Below, piece after piece: positions 29,651 through 39,661 of a stretch of 54,242 bases of DNA. A program made the position numbers and the translations under genes. The DNA is from a virus, in the IMG/VR virus record IMGVR_UViG_3300046835_000018, positions 1 through 54,242 of that record; one strand, written 5' to 3'. Within the stretch, counting starts at the first letter, position 1. The number at the start of each line of letters is the position of its first letter. The notes under the pieces are model-generated. The model did no database searches. It was not told where the DNA came from and saw only the letters and a program-made list of their open reading frames with translations.

Positions 29651-30728
29651 CCGGATCTCCCTCGAATACCAAGCTTGCCTCTTCAGCATTCTCGGAGCTC
29701 TGCGGTGTAAGCTCCCACTTCAGTAGCCTCTTGCGAAGGAAGATACCATTTGGGAACCTAGGATCCTGAATAGAGATACCGCAAGTATCTCCCAGGCCGT
29801 AGCTGCCAAAGACTGGCTCGAGGTTCGACTTGACTTGAAGCTTGATGACAGGCATCGGAGGTCGGCGCTTTACAGCCTCGAGCGCGGCGACGCTATCAAT
29901 GATGGTCTGGTCGTGGATGTCTTTGCGACTGATGTGAACATCCCATCGAGCAAAGCCCAGAGCCAGTAGGTCATCGTTGTTGGACTCACCATAGATCATG
30001 GTAGAGCCCTCGCCCTCACCAAGGACAGAGACGTGAGTGCCTGCATCACTCATCGCTTCGGTGAAGTAGTACTGAGTGATGTTCCCGGGGAACTCAAAGA
30101 CCGTCATACCTTGGAAAGGGTTTGTGCCTAGGTATGGGTAGCCGATGAGCAACTCCTTGTGATAGAAGTTGCCGTCCTTGGTAACGTTGATATACCAGTC
30201 AAAGCCATCTTCCGTGTTGGCTAGCTGACTGATTGCTTCCCAGTAGAACTTCCTGTCCGTAGCTAAGGCACTGAAGTCCTTCAAGACTGCATCAGAGTAT
30301 GCAGCCGGCACGACGATGTTCAGGTCGCTACCTGCGTCGTCCTGAAGCTGAGTCCACAGCCCGCGCATGATGTTGCGTTGCTCAGTAGCGACGTAGGTAG
30401 TGTCTTGAAGGATGCGGCGCTTCTCGATGTAGTGCTCGAACGACAAACCGAATAGCTGCACGGTCTTGGACTGAGCTGAGTACACTCGGCTCCAGATGTA
30501 TCCATGCCAGATACATTGACCGTTACGTTCGACAGCTACCCACGTCCGACCAGGCTCAGTCGCATCGAGAAGCGCCGAGTTATCCTTGCCGTCCTGGTCA
30601 AGCTGGAAGGTGCCTTGGAACTGACCTCCGACATTCAACTCCATGTTCATATACACACCGAAGATGGGAATCTCTTCAACCACCTGCTCGCTGCGTAGAG
30701 TCCCAAAGATGTATCGGAAGTCAGTCAT
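29643..30728 (-). CDS. Tail hub protein, ReqiPepy6 Gp37-like
   Basis: A 361-residue protein. The start FRYIFGTLRSEQVVEEIPIFGV and following beta-rich hub-like sequence (WVAVERNGQCIWHGYIWSRVYSAQSKTVQLFGLSFEHYIEKR) resemble Gp37-like tail hub proteins of actinophages. It would form the baseplate ring below Dit. It shares TAATG-type coupling with the upstream peptidase gene. Confidence 0.7.
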   Translation of the reverse strand: MTDFRYIFGTLRSEQVVEEIPIFGVYMNMELNVGGQFQGTFQLDQDGKDNSALLDATEPGRTWVAVERNGQCIWHGYIWSRVYSAQSKTVQLFGLSFEHYIEKRRILQDTTYVATEQRNIMRGLWTQLQDDAGSDLNIVVPAAYSDAVLKDFSALATDRKFYWEAISQLANTEDGFDWYINVTKDGNFYHKELLIGYPYLGTNPFQGMTVFEFPGNITQYYFTEAMSDAGTHVSVLGEGEGSTMIYGESNNDDLLALGFARWDVHISRKDIHDQTIIDSVAALEAVKRRPPMPVIKLQVKSNLEPVFGSYGLGDTCGISIQDPRFPNGIFLRKRLLKWELTPQSSENAEEASLVFEGDPDV

Positions 30729-31540
30729 TAGACAGGCTTTCCAGTTCCCTTGAGCTCGATGCTCAGGTTGGCGACGCCGCCTGTACCAACGGCAGCCAGG
30801 TCGACCCCGCAGATGCGAGTTCCGACGTTGAAGCTCTTGAGGTTGCTGCCTTCCTTGATCTGCTTGTCAGGCATGCCGTAGAACGAGCGGTCCTTCAGGA
30901 ACTGCTGCTCGCCGCCAGGGTAGTCCTTAGGCACCCGGAAGAAGCCTGTCCAGTCGTTGTTGATCGCGATCATCTGACCAGTCTCGTCACGCGCGATGAA
31001 AGCCATGTCCTCACCCTCCTCAGTACTACTGTTCCAGTCCTCCCAAGACTGTCCCGAGAGAACAGATGCGATTGCCTTCTGCGCATCCATATCGTCGGCG
31101 TACTCGGTGAACTCCGAGATGTGATCGTGCCAGAGGTGACTATCGTCCGACGTCACCCATACCCAGTCACCTGTACCGGTCTGACTGAGGCCAGTAACGT
31201 TGTTCAGGTCGACTGTTCCGTAGAACTCTCGTACTCCGTAGAGACGATTGTCCTCCGGGTGCTGTGCTGACGCAATCAGGTACCCTGTACGAAGCACCAT
31301 CTGATTGTCGTCCATGGTAAGATCGATGGCCCGAGCCTTGTTGTCAGGCATCGTTAGATCCAGCGGAAGCCGAATCGAGTAGTCGCCAGGCCAACCCTTT
31401 TTGTTCGAGTTGACTGAGTTGTGGTATCCCGACTTGTTCGCGTAGATACCACCGAGGCGGACACCTGGGATGAATGTCGTACACTCTTCCCAAAGCCACC
31501 ACATCGCATCTGTAATATGAGACGGATCGGGATTCGTCAT
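30728..31540 (-). CDS. M15-like peptidoglycan peptidase, endolysin candidate
   Basis: A 270-residue protein. SGYHNS, ARAIDLTM and DDSHLWHDHIS supply the His, Asp and His-x-His pattern of M15/LAS-type zinc peptidases that cut peptide cross-links. The C-terminal ~90 residues (from about FRVPKDYPGGEQ) are a separate domain that may bind the wall. Its place among tail genes means it may be either the lysis enzyme or a tail-borne wall-piercing enzyme. Confidence 0.6.
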   Translation of the reverse strand: MTNPDPSHITDAMWWLWEECTTFIPGVRLGGIYANKSGYHNSVNSNKKGWPGDYSIRLPLDLTMPDNKARAIDLTMDDNQMVLRTGYLIASAQHPEDNRLYGVREFYGTVDLNNVTGLSQTGTGDWVWVTSDDSHLWHDHISEFTEYADDMDAQKAIASVLSGQSWEDWNSSTEEGEDMAFIARDETGQMIAINNDWTGFFRVPKDYPGGEQQFLKDRSFYGMPDKQIKEGSNLKSFNVGTRICGVDLAAVGTGGVANLSIELKGTGKPV

Positions 31541-31707
31541 TCCAACCCCTCCGGACTCACACCCTCGTTACGAAGCTGATCGAACTGCTCGTGCGTGAGC
31601 TCGAAGATTGTTTCATCCTCGCGCTTCACCAACCAGTGCTCACCCTCGCGTTTGACGAAGTAGTTCTTCTCAGCGTCAAACAGGTGCCAATCATGATCCG
31701 TAGGCAT
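31537..31707 (-). CDS. Small protein, unknown
   Basis: A 56-residue protein: ATG at 31707 behind GGGAGGG, stop at 31537-31539 overlapping the next start. It is acidic with repeats of Trp/Lys/Arg-Glu (HWLVKREDETIFELTHEQFDQL). No family is recognised. Confidence 0.6.
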   Translation of the reverse strand: MPTDHDWHLFDAEKNYFVKREGEHWLVKREDETIFELTHEQFDQLRNEGVSPEGLE

Positions 31708-31718
31708 CTCTGCCCTCC

Positions 31719-32450
31719 CTACTTCGCCCTAGTAACCGAGCACGGCGAGTAAGCGACGTGAGGGATTCGCCAATCACCAACCATGCCACACAAAGGTTGA
31801 GCCACATCCGGAAGACCGAACTTGGCACGGATACGGTTGTAGATCAGGATTGCCTTCACGTCGTACCCAGCCGGCGACGGATGAATACCGTCTTCGCTGA
31901 GGTACCACTCAGGAATCTGCTGGTAGTCAACAGGAGGCCATATGACTCGAGGACCCTTAGCAGAGTTCATGGTCACGCGGTAGATGGAGTCGTTCACTAG
32001 CGACTCCGCATTCTGAAAGCCTGTGCCGCCGAATCGGTAAGAGGTGTACTGAATCCAGCCCGGAAGAATTACTGCTTGAGGTGCTTGAGCTAGCAACGCA
32101 TCTAGCAGTGAATTGTACGGTCCATCAATCGTAGGAACGAACGCATCATTCGTTCCACAGTCGATGATGACCAGCTCAGTGTTAGTCGGAACCTGTGGCA
32201 CCAGCGACTGAAGCATCCCGCAGCTCCAACCACCATGAGCAACCGTCGTGAGGCGCGATGTTACACCTGCTTGGGCCAGCAGTGCTTCGAGCTGCGGAGC
32301 GTATGACGGCCCGAGAGAGATCGAGTCGCCGAACATGACGACATCGAATTCTCCATCAATGCGAGCTTGGGAGCCGAAGGCTGTCTGCGAGAACGTTACG
32401 CTCGCAACAACTAGTATTGCAACTGCAAGTGCTTCCAGTACCTTTCTCAT
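31719..32450 (-). CDS. Secreted SGNH/GDSL esterase
   Basis: A 243-residue protein. A signal peptide (residues 1-26, ALAVAILVVASVTFSQTAFG) precedes GDSISLG (Ser nucleophile), GTND (oxyanion Asn) and DGIHPS (Asp/His), the SGNH-hydrolase blocks. It is exported by its own signal, unusual for a virion part. It likely removes acyl groups from host envelope polysaccharide or lipid during lysis or adsorption. Substrate cannot be told from sequence. Confidence 0.85.
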   Translation of the reverse strand: MRKVLEALAVAILVVASVTFSQTAFGSQARIDGEFDVVMFGDSISLGPSYAPQLEALLAQAGVTSRLTTVAHGGWSCGMLQSLVPQVPTNTELVIIDCGTNDAFVPTIDGPYNSLLDALLAQAPQAVILPGWIQYTSYRFGGTGFQNAESLVNDSIYRVTMNSAKGPRVIWPPVDYQQIPEWYLSEDGIHPSPAGYDVKAILIYNRIRAKFGLPDVAQPLCGMVGDWRIPHVAYSPCSVTRAK

Positions 32451-32468
32451 TTACCCTCCTAGTATTCA

Positions 32469-33539
32469 TTACGCAGCTTCGTACACAATAGAGCAGAGGA
32501 TCGTATCGTTGACGGCCCAAGCCGTACCCGGACCAGCCGCTCCAATAGTAGTACCACTGGACAGGAACACGACCACGTGAGTCGCATCGGCATCGAAGGT
32601 GCAGGCGCCCGTTATCAATGCTGTACCTGAGTCGTTAACGAAGACCTTGCCTACGGCAACTCGACTGCTCTCACAAGCAACCGGAACCAGGAAGCTGTAC
32701 GAGCCTGTTCCGGCAACGAAGGTAGACCCAATCGTCACCTTGAAGTTATACAGAACGTCCTTACCGTTCTGCTTGTACTTTGCGACGTAGGTCGAGTTGC
32801 CCTTAGTAGGGTTGACACTGCTTGCTGTGACAGTGAACGTGGAGGAGTAGTCTGTCCAGGCTGTGGCGCGCTGAGCAATGACGCCCCAGTCGGTACCGTT
32901 GTACACCTCCATCGCCTTTGTGTCACGTCGCCAGCAGCACATGCCGTCGTACAAGCCAAGCAGCAAGTCACGCTCAGCCTGATTGGCAACCGAGATCAGT
33001 CCGCCAGTACCAGCCAGGTAGACTCGCATGTCAGTGATCTCGCCGTTGGTGATCGACGTATCGTTAGCAACAATCGACACCTGGGCAAGCTCGATGCAGT
33101 TCGCAGGAAGCGTAGGAGCGGCCGGCGACGATGCCGGAGTGCCTGCAACGACTACCAGGCTGCTCGTGTTCGCTACACCTGAGTAGGCGCTGTCCTCGAC
33201 CTTGAAGACAATCCTGTCGATCCGATGCAGCGTGGCATGTGAGGCACCGATGCTCAACGTGACATCAGCATCATTGAGGCACATGTACACGCCTTGCTTG
33301 GTTCCCTCCGTACCCATGATAGCTGCATGTCCTGACTTGACGATAACGCTCATGCCGGGAGAAGCGGACTGGGTTACCTGCAGCTTGTTACCAAGGCTCG
33401 GATTGATTCCACCTCGAGCGATGAGGCTTGTAGACGCCTTAGCTCCTGCCAGGAGGATACCACTCCAGTTGCGGAACTGTTCAGCAGTATGCGTAGCTCC
33501 AGCATTCTGAAGGAACCCTGGAGGGTTAAGAACCGTCAT
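32469..33539 (-). CDS. Tail fibre / baseplate protein
   Basis: A 356-residue protein from ATG 33539 with GGAGG upstream. The N-terminal half resembles baseplate proteins of actinophages (GFLQNAGATHTAEQFRNWSGILLAG, then VVKSGHAAI); the C-terminal half is beta-rich. Likely fibre or upper baseplate part contacting the host. Confidence 0.65.
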   Translation of the reverse strand: MTVLNPPGFLQNAGATHTAEQFRNWSGILLAGAKASTSLIARGGINPSLGNKLQVTQSASPGMSVIVKSGHAAIMGTEGTKQGVYMCLNDADVTLSIGASHATLHRIDRIVFKVEDSAYSGVANTSSLVVVAGTPASSPAAPTLPANCIELAQVSIVANDTSITNGEITDMRVYLAGTGGLISVANQAERDLLLGLYDGMCCWRRDTKAMEVYNGTDWGVIAQRATAWTDYSSTFTVTASSVNPTKGNSTYVAKYKQNGKDVLYNFKVTIGSTFVAGTGSYSFLVPVACESSRVAVGKVFVNDSGTALITGACTFDADATHVVVFLSSGTTIGAAGPGTAWAVNDTILCSIVYEAA

Positions 33540-33543
33540 TACG

Positions 33544-34410
33544 TTACCTCCAAGCCGATCTGAAGTTGATGTCCAGAGTAGCGCCTGTTCCAGACAATCC
33601 GCCAAAGCCAATGATGTTGTCGCCAGGCTCCAAGTGGAACCACTCAGCAGGTGAGTTCAACGTGTTGCGCCTGTTGACATTGCCATTCAAGTACACAGTG
33701 CGGTTACGTGTGTTGATCGTCAACGTGTCGGACGCAGTCAATTCGATGGTGAAGCCTAACGTGTCGTCAGTCGTACTGTTCGTGATGACCGGATTGATAA
33801 TCGGTCCAGTGATAATGAACTCGACAGGAGCTGGACGGTTACCTTCATTAGTAACCGTAGCACCTCCCGGAGTAGCACCACCGCCGAAGTCGATGCTGAA
33901 CCCCGCACTGAAAGCCAAACCTAGACCAGCATCGCCGCCGTAGCTGACCGTGGTCTGACTTTCCTCCGCAGTATAGATTCGAGGGTCCTCTGCGAACATC
34001 ATGAGCTGGATTGGTGTGATGCCAATCCGTCGAAGCAGTTCCCAGTTGTACCGAACGCCTCGAGGCTTGACGAAGATCAATCGCTCCTCGACACCCGGCA
34101 CAGAGAACACGAACGGTATCGGTGTCTGAACTGGTGCGTAGTTAGCCTTGATGCTATCCAAGTAGACTTCAGTGGCTGTAGCATCAGCTGCGTCGCTAGC
34201 GTACACCGTACCCTCTAGGACGACGTCGCGACCACGCTCGAACTCAGCATCGATGAATCCGCCATCAGAGCCTTCATGGTCTCGAATGGTTTCTCTGTAA
34301 GGCGCAGAGTCCAACCCGACGACTTTTTCCACATCCACAAAAGGCAGTGTAGTGTCATCGTTGAGTAACACCCCACTATCCAACTGGAACGTGTAGTCAT
34401 CCAGAGGCAT
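33544..34410 (-). CDS. Distal tail protein (Dit-like)
   Basis: A 288-residue protein from ATG 34410 in TAATG overlap with the tape measure. The N-terminal domain (DIY-type start, RDHEGSDGGFIDAEFERGRDVVLEGTV) and the C-terminal galectin-like beta domain match siphovirus Dit proteins. Its position right after the tape measure is the standard one. Confidence 0.8.
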   Translation of the reverse strand: MPLDDYTFQLDSGVLLNDDTTLPFVDVEKVVGLDSAPYRETIRDHEGSDGGFIDAEFERGRDVVLEGTVYASDAADATATEVYLDSIKANYAPVQTPIPFVFSVPGVEERLIFVKPRGVRYNWELLRRIGITPIQLMMFAEDPRIYTAEESQTTVSYGGDAGLGLAFSAGFSIDFGGGATPGGATVTNEGNRPAPVEFIITGPIINPVITNSTTDDTLGFTIELTASDTLTINTRNRTVYLNGNVNRRNTLNSPAEWFHLEPGDNIIGFGGLSGTGATLDINFRSAWR

Positions 34411-37400
34411 TAGTACCTCCCCGCCAAAAGCCACCCGAGCTCAGCAGACTGTCGAACTGGATTGATCTCCTGAGTGTTGACAGTAATTTCTTGGTTCACC
34501 GTTCGTCCTGCATTGCCCGTCCCAGGAGCAGGCAGGATTGACCCTCTAGCATTCGTCGCTAGCGCTGCTGAGGACCCTTGCACCATCAAGTCCTGCGAGT
34601 TCATTCCATCCGCGAGCTGACGGATCATCGTCTGTCCGGCTTTGTACAAGCTGCCAGAACCTGACAGCGGACCAGTCTTGGCTGGCGAGAATGGGAAGTG
34701 GTCCCGAATCTTCTGGGCGAGCTCTTTGATCTTCTCAGTCGCTGCTTCGATGCGACTACTGATACCATCGATGAACGAGTTGATCAGGTTCTGTCCCGCA
34801 TCGTACATCCAACCGAAGTTGACTGTGAAGAAGTGTTTGACAGCTTCCCACGCATCTACGATCACCTGCTTCGCGGTATTGATCCTCTGACCGATGGTGT
34901 CCTTGATCTGAGTGAACGTCTTGTCAGCCAAGTACTGAATCTCGGACCACTTGGAGCTGAGCCAACTAGTAATGAAGTCCCAGGCATTCAGGATGACGTT
35001 CTTAATATCCTCACCAGTACCGGTAAAGAAGTTCTTGATGTTCCCCCAGATGGTTTCTGCAACCGCCTGAATAATACCCCAGACACCTTCGACGTAGGGA
35101 CCAATGAAGTCCCAAACGGCTGTAATAGTGTCCTTAATGCTGCCCCAAACGAAGTCCCAACCAATCTTGAGCATTTCCAAGCCCCAGAGGATGACGAACG
35201 TCACTGAGGCCATAGCTAGCTCGACGGTACCCTTGATGAACTCCCAGATAGCGACGAGCAAGCGTCCGATGTGACCTTCCCAGAACTGCTGCCACAGACC
35301 CTTTAGGTACTCGATGGACTGATTGAACTTGTCAACGACATAGTCCCAAGCCTGAGTCGTGACCTCCTTAATGGAAGTCCAGACATCGCTGACCTTAGTC
35401 TTGAAGCCTTCCCACTTTGCCCCAGCTTCGTCACCCTTGGCACCGATCTTGTCCCAGGCTGTCTTAAGCCATTCGCCAAGCTCCTGACCCTTTTCGTACA
35501 CCCAAACGAAGACCATGCCAATCCCAGTTAGCACAGCTCCGAAGGCCAAGAAGATAGCTAGGATCGGACCGCCAAAGGCTATAGCCAATACCCCGCCAAC
35601 GATCAGTGCAATGATCAACAACCACTTCGCAAGCCAGATTGCAGCACCGACTAGCTTGTCGATCGTTTCCTTGTGGTCATTGTAGTACTTGATCGCCTTC
35701 TCGATAGCTGGGATGACATAGTTGTCGATGATGTAGCCCAGGACTTCGAAGGCCTTTGCCAGCACATCCTTGACGTCGTTCGCTACTTCCTTAGCAGCTG
35801 GAATGATCTTGTCAACGAACATCTGGTACAACTCACGAGCAACAGGCATAACCTTTTCTTCGAGCACCGCCCGGAAACGTTCCAGGGCAGGTGCGAGATG
35901 CTCGTCGAATGCAGCCTTAACTTCCTGAGCAAACGGTATGATAACCTCATGCCATAGCCGTTCGACAGCGGCTCTGACATCGTGAATCATGTTTCGGAAC
36001 TGTTCGCTCTTCTCCCAAGCAATTCCGAAGCCGGCAGCCAGTACTCCTAGTCCTGTCACGAGTAGGGCAATTGCACCGATCAGGTAGAAGAAGGCTGCGC
36101 CGGCCGTTACTACAGCTGCAACCACACCAGCAAGGATGCCCAATAGGATTAGGACAAGACCTGCAACAATTGAGAACGCTGCACCGAGGGCCGCCAGGAT
36201 GACGATAATCTTCTGAGTGCGAGGGTCTAGCTCGTTGAACTTATCCAGTACCTTCTGCAGCCACTTGATCACCGAGACGAAGGCAGGTGTCAAGATGCGG
36301 CCAACAGCCTCTTGAAGGATCTTCCACTTGTTGCGAAGTAGTTCGGTCTGCGAAGCTACAGACTCGCTCATCTCGTTGTAGGCAGAGTCGAAGGCTCCAG
36401 CCGAGTCCTTCATGTCGCCCAAGTACCCGATGAACTCCTCTAGCTCGCCAGGACGAAGAAGAACCTGGTCGAGGAATCGTCGAGCCTGAATCGTTCCGCC
36501 GGCACCCTTGAAGATGTCTACCAGAGCAGCAACTCGATCAGCCTGAGGCAGCGCATCGAGTTTGTCTCGAAGGCCCTTGAGGATCTGTTCCAGAGGAAGC
36601 ATGTTGCCAGCAACATCGCGAACCTGGATGCCTAGGTTCTCCATGTTCTGTACAGCCGTTGGGTTGGAGATCGCATCCAAGGCACGTGCGAAGGAGCTAG
36701 AAGCCATCGCAGCACTAAGACCGTTACGAGTAAGGTAAGCTAGACCAGCAGCAACCTCTTCGAAGTTCTGACCGGCTCGAGTCGCCGATGGAACGACTCG
36801 ACCAAGAACAGATGCGAACTCGCCGTAGGTACCAACACCCTTACGAACGAGCTGGAACTGAATATCCAGGATCCTATTGACATCTTCAAGCGGAATGTTG
36901 AAGGCGTTCAGGATCGGGATAGTACCCTTAGCTGCGTCCTCCAGAGACACTTGACCAGCAACAGCCGTCTTCGCGAATGCCTCGAGCAGCACCGTAGCCT
37001 GTTCGAGGTTAGCGTTTGTCGAAGACAGGATGTTGTACAGTGCTGGTTGAATCTCTTCGAATGGTACAGCGATACGGTTGGCAATATCCAAACCAACCTG
37101 AGAGAGTTCATCAAGGCTAGCAGTGAAGTTGTCAACCTGTGTTGCTGTCTTTCGAACTTGTTGCTCGTAGTCTCTAGCTACGTTAATCGAGCTCATGAAG
37201 AAGGCGAGACCTGCGCCACCGGCGATTACTAGACCTGAGCCTACAGTGATGATCGATGACGAGACTGTATGCAAGGCATTCGAGAACCTGACAGCCTGTC
37301 TTCGAGAAGCTTCAAGTCCAGCTGCAGTATTCTTGAGGTGCTTCGCAAGCTGTTTCTGTGCATCGATCTCTGCCTGCGAAGCACCTACCGACTCTAGGTA

Positions 37401-37559
37401 CATAGCTCGCTCGGCAGCCAAACGAGCACCGGCACGGGCTGACTCAGCCTGGGCCAGAGCACCAGCCCGAGTCAGCTCACGTCCGAAGCCACGCACAACA
37501 CGAGACGCCTCATCCCTAGCTTTCAGGACAAGGTACAAGTTTCGTGTTGCTAGTGCCAT
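34410..37559 (-). CDS. Tape measure protein
   Basis: A 1,049-residue protein, the longest in the genome. A long helical N-terminus (residues 1-90), then a phage tail tape-measure-type region (ARDYEQQVRKTATQVDN...), then several hydrophobic segments (about residues 455-510 and 650-700) for membrane insertion, and a Trp-rich helical repeat zone (about 720-930). At the usual ~1.5 angstrom per residue the tail would be about 150 nm; this is an estimate. Confidence 0.93.
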   Translation of the reverse strand: MALATRNLYLVLKARDEASRVVRGFGRELTRAGALAQAESARAGARLAAERAMYLESVGASQAEIDAQKQLAKHLKNTAAGLEASRRQAVRFSNALHTVSSSIITVGSGLVIAGGAGLAFFMSSINVARDYEQQVRKTATQVDNFTASLDELSQVGLDIANRIAVPFEEIQPALYNILSSTNANLEQATVLLEAFAKTAVAGQVSLEDAAKGTIPILNAFNIPLEDVNRILDIQFQLVRKGVGTYGEFASVLGRVVPSATRAGQNFEEVAAGLAYLTRNGLSAAMASSSFARALDAISNPTAVQNMENLGIQVRDVAGNMLPLEQILKGLRDKLDALPQADRVAALVDIFKGAGGTIQARRFLDQVLLRPGELEEFIGYLGDMKDSAGAFDSAYNEMSESVASQTELLRNKWKILQEAVGRILTPAFVSVIKWLQKVLDKFNELDPRTQKIIVILAALGAAFSIVAGLVLILLGILAGVVAAVVTAGAAFFYLIGAIALLVTGLGVLAAGFGIAWEKSEQFRNMIHDVRAAVERLWHEVIIPFAQEVKAAFDEHLAPALERFRAVLEEKVMPVARELYQMFVDKIIPAAKEVANDVKDVLAKAFEVLGYIIDNYVIPAIEKAIKYYNDHKETIDKLVGAAIWLAKWLLIIALIVGGVLAIAFGGPILAIFLAFGAVLTGIGMVFVWVYEKGQELGEWLKTAWDKIGAKGDEAGAKWEGFKTKVSDVWTSIKEVTTQAWDYVVDKFNQSIEYLKGLWQQFWEGHIGRLLVAIWEFIKGTVELAMASVTFVILWGLEMLKIGWDFVWGSIKDTITAVWDFIGPYVEGVWGIIQAVAETIWGNIKNFFTGTGEDIKNVILNAWDFITSWLSSKWSEIQYLADKTFTQIKDTIGQRINTAKQVIVDAWEAVKHFFTVNFGWMYDAGQNLINSFIDGISSRIEAATEKIKELAQKIRDHFPFSPAKTGPLSGSGSLYKAGQTMIRQLADGMNSQDLMVQGSSAALATNARGSILPAPGTGNAGRTVNQEITVNTQEINPVRQSAELGWLLAGRY

Positions 37560-37786
37560 TACTTCACCTTAGCCGTCTCACGTTCTTGACGCTTGTTGTC
37601 AGCCTCAAGAACTATGTTGGTCAGGTATACGAAGTACGCGTCTTGATTGAAAAGGCCGCCTGGCAAAGGTAGTGCCTGAAACGCTTGACACATCCGAACC
37701 AAGTTCACAACCTGGACTACGTCCCGATCTGCAGGCCTGCTCATTAGGATCGATGCTTCGATCCTGTAGATCAGACCTGGGACGAT
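37559..37786 (-). CDS. Tail assembly chaperone, frameshift extension (gpT part)
   Basis: This frame is open from the slippery site to 37559 and has no ribosome site of its own. A -1 shift at GGGAAAA (37792-37786 on the minus strand), in the canonical X-XXY-YYZ phase G-GGA-AAA, joins it to the upstream chaperone. The fusion would be about 210 residues, 75 of them from this part. It ends in TAATG with the tape measure start. This is the classic lambda G/GT arrangement. Confidence 0.8.
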   Translation of the reverse strand: MVPGLIYRIEASILMSRPADRDVVQVVNLVRMCQAFQALPLPGGLFNQDAYFVYLTNIVLEADNKRQERETAKVK

Positions 37787-38190
37787 TTTCCCTTGTCGTC
37801 CGTCGATGAACGCTTGGACTGCCGCTCGAAGTCATTCAGCTCAGCGAGCAGGTCGTTGATCTCCTGACCCACGCGAGGATCCAACGAGCGCACGTCTTCG
37901 TGCTTCTGGAAGTTGAGCTTGATCCCGTTCTCGTTCTCCAGGTTGTGATCGAGGACACACCGAGAGAACTCGACGAGAGTGACCATCTCGTTGATCATGG
38001 CGACCTCGGCATCGAGAGCTCGCTTGCCATCACCCTTGTCGCCGGTGTCGGTAGCGAAGCGCATCTTCATCGCCTCTTGGTCCTTCTGGAGCTTCTCACC
38101 AAAGGAGAGGCGACGAATCTCAACCCAGCCACCTTCGACTGTTTCGAGGTCGCGCCTCTCCGCGGTGAGTACAACTGTAGCTCTAGGCAT
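37771..38190 (-). CDS. Tail assembly chaperone (gpG-like)
   Basis: A 139-residue protein from ATG 38190 with GGAGGG 3 bases upstream; an upstream open extension is rejected. It is acidic and helical. The stop lies 15 bases after the slippery site GGGAAAA. Ribosomes that do not shift make this form, the more abundant chaperone. Confidence 0.8.
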   Translation of the reverse strand: MPRATVVLTAERRDLETVEGGWVEIRRLSFGEKLQKDQEAMKMRFATDTGDKGDGKRALDAEVAMINEMVTLVEFSRCVLDHNLENENGIKLNFQKHEDVRSLDPRVGQEINDLLAELNDFERQSKRSSTDDKGKSSQV

Positions 38191-38401
38191 TTCACCCTCC
38201 AGTTTGCGCCTAGTGAACGTGGTCAGCGCGCCCATGTGCTTTACATTCCCCACAGGGCCGCGCGCGATAACTTCCGGATAGTTTAAAGAGATTAGCTTTA
38301 GACATATTTGCAGTACTAAGCACGTGAGGTGTAGATTCAAGTAGTCTAGTAGAGGTCTAAGCATGTCTGTTTAACGTCTACGGGAAGTTGTAGCCTAGCT
38401 A
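38191..38401. promoter_or_regulatory. Tail-module regulatory gap with phased GTCT array 3
   Basis: GATTC (38334) and GTCT at 38344, 38355, 38365 and 38376 repeat the 10/11-10-11 pattern; the core is GTCTGTTTAACGTCTA. A CCCACAGGG motif lies at 38249-38257. The minus-strand leader from that motif to ACATGGGCGCG resembles the leader at 52198. It splits the structural operon between the major tail protein and chaperone genes. Confidence 0.75.
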
Positions 38402-39661
38402 CTACGTGACATTCTCTTGGGTTTTGACGGTGATGGTGTAGGAGTTACCAGAACCGTCGATTGGCATCTGGTAGGCGATGCTCGCTCGTACGAGGTCGCC
38501 CTGACCGCTCAGACCCACTTCGTAGGTGTCCTTGATAGACACCGCAGTGAGAAGTGTGATCGAGTTGTTCACGCCCTTGGTTGCCACGAACGTGATTGAC
38601 TGCGACGTGAGTGCCTTGAAGGCATCGTAGTCAGTCTTGTTCAGGAAGTCGCGCTCGACATTCAAGCCGAGCGCACGCTCGCCGTACTTGATGTACTGAG
38701 CTCCTCGGCCAGTGTCCTTCAGACGGAACTGAGGCTCGGCGTTGTCCTCACACGTCCACTCGAAGGTGTCAACATCGAACACCTGCGAAGCCGTGGGAAT
38801 GGAGATCGCGTACTGGCCGGCACCGAACGGCACGGTCGTCGTGAACGTCGGAACTGGTGTCGCCTGAGTAGCCTCGTCCTGTCCAACGATGCTGACGTTG
38901 AACATCAGGAGACCTTCGTTGATCGTGAACTTGAACGATCCGACGACGCAGCCAGTGTAGCCGAAGACGATGCCGTTGCGCTCCACCGTGAGGCTCAGCG
39001 TACGCACCGGGATAGCCGCCGGTGTGGGTGTTGCGACGTACGTGTAGTTCGAGGATCCGGTCTTGACGATCGAGCACCGGGCGGCATACATGAAGTGGGC
39101 GACCACGTCCTCGAGCGCCTCGATCTCGATGTCACCCTCGCAGTGGGCATTGCCTGCGACAGCGCCGATGATGTCAGCACTCTTGCGAATCGGCCGACGC
39201 CAGATCGTTGCCTGCTGGTACTGAAGCGACTCGCTGACGAATGGGAAGTACTTCGTCGGAGCCACGTAGGTGCCAGAAGCAGATGCTGTGTTGACCGTCG
39301 GGAAGGCTCCGGCAGGAGAGCCGACAGCAGCGTCGTTGTACAGCAGCACGACGCCAAGAGTAGCCAGCAGCAATTCGGTACCAGAAGCGCCAGCAGCGGC
39401 GGTCCGGTACACCTTGTAGCCAGTTGCTCCCGTGACGGCGCCCCACGTCAGGCCGGCCGTCAGGTTACCCGCAGCTGTGGTGACCGTGATCTCGTTGCTG
39501 ACCGAGGTCTCACCGAGCGCGTTGATCGCCGTGACGTAGTACTTGTATGCGCCAGCAGTCAACGCACCGCCAGCGGTAGCACTTCCGGCGAGCACAGGTG
39601 GCGTGAGTACCTCAGCAGCCAGTCCCATTTGCCCGCCAGCACCAATGCCTGGAGACGTCAT
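38402..39661 (-). CDS. Major tail tube protein with Ig/FN3-like insertion
   Basis: A 419-residue protein. Residues about 20-130 form an FN3/Ig-like domain (AYKYYVTAINALGETSVSNEITVT, ATGYKVYRT), the same type as in the gene at 51607. The rest (about 140-419) is tail-tube-like, with polymerisation-type strands and a characteristic C-terminal beta-rich end. The decorated domain probably projects from the tube. Confidence 0.75.
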   Translation of the reverse strand: MTSPGIGAGGQMGLAAEVLTPPVLAGSATAGGALTAGAYKYYVTAINALGETSVSNEITVTTAAGNLTAGLTWGAVTGATGYKVYRTAAAGASGTELLLATLGVVLLYNDAAVGSPAGAFPTVNTASASGTYVAPTKYFPFVSESLQYQQATIWRRPIRKSADIIGAVAGNAHCEGDIEIEALEDVVAHFMYAARCSIVKTGSSNYTYVATPTPAAIPVRTLSLTVERNGIVFGYTGCVVGSFKFTINEGLLMFNVSIVGQDEATQATPVPTFTTTVPFGAGQYAISIPTASQVFDVDTFEWTCEDNAEPQFRLKDTGRGAQYIKYGERALGLNVERDFLNKTDYDAFKALTSQSITFVATKGVNNSITLLTAVSIKDTYEVGLSGQGDLVRASIAYQMPIDGSGNSYTITVKTQENVT

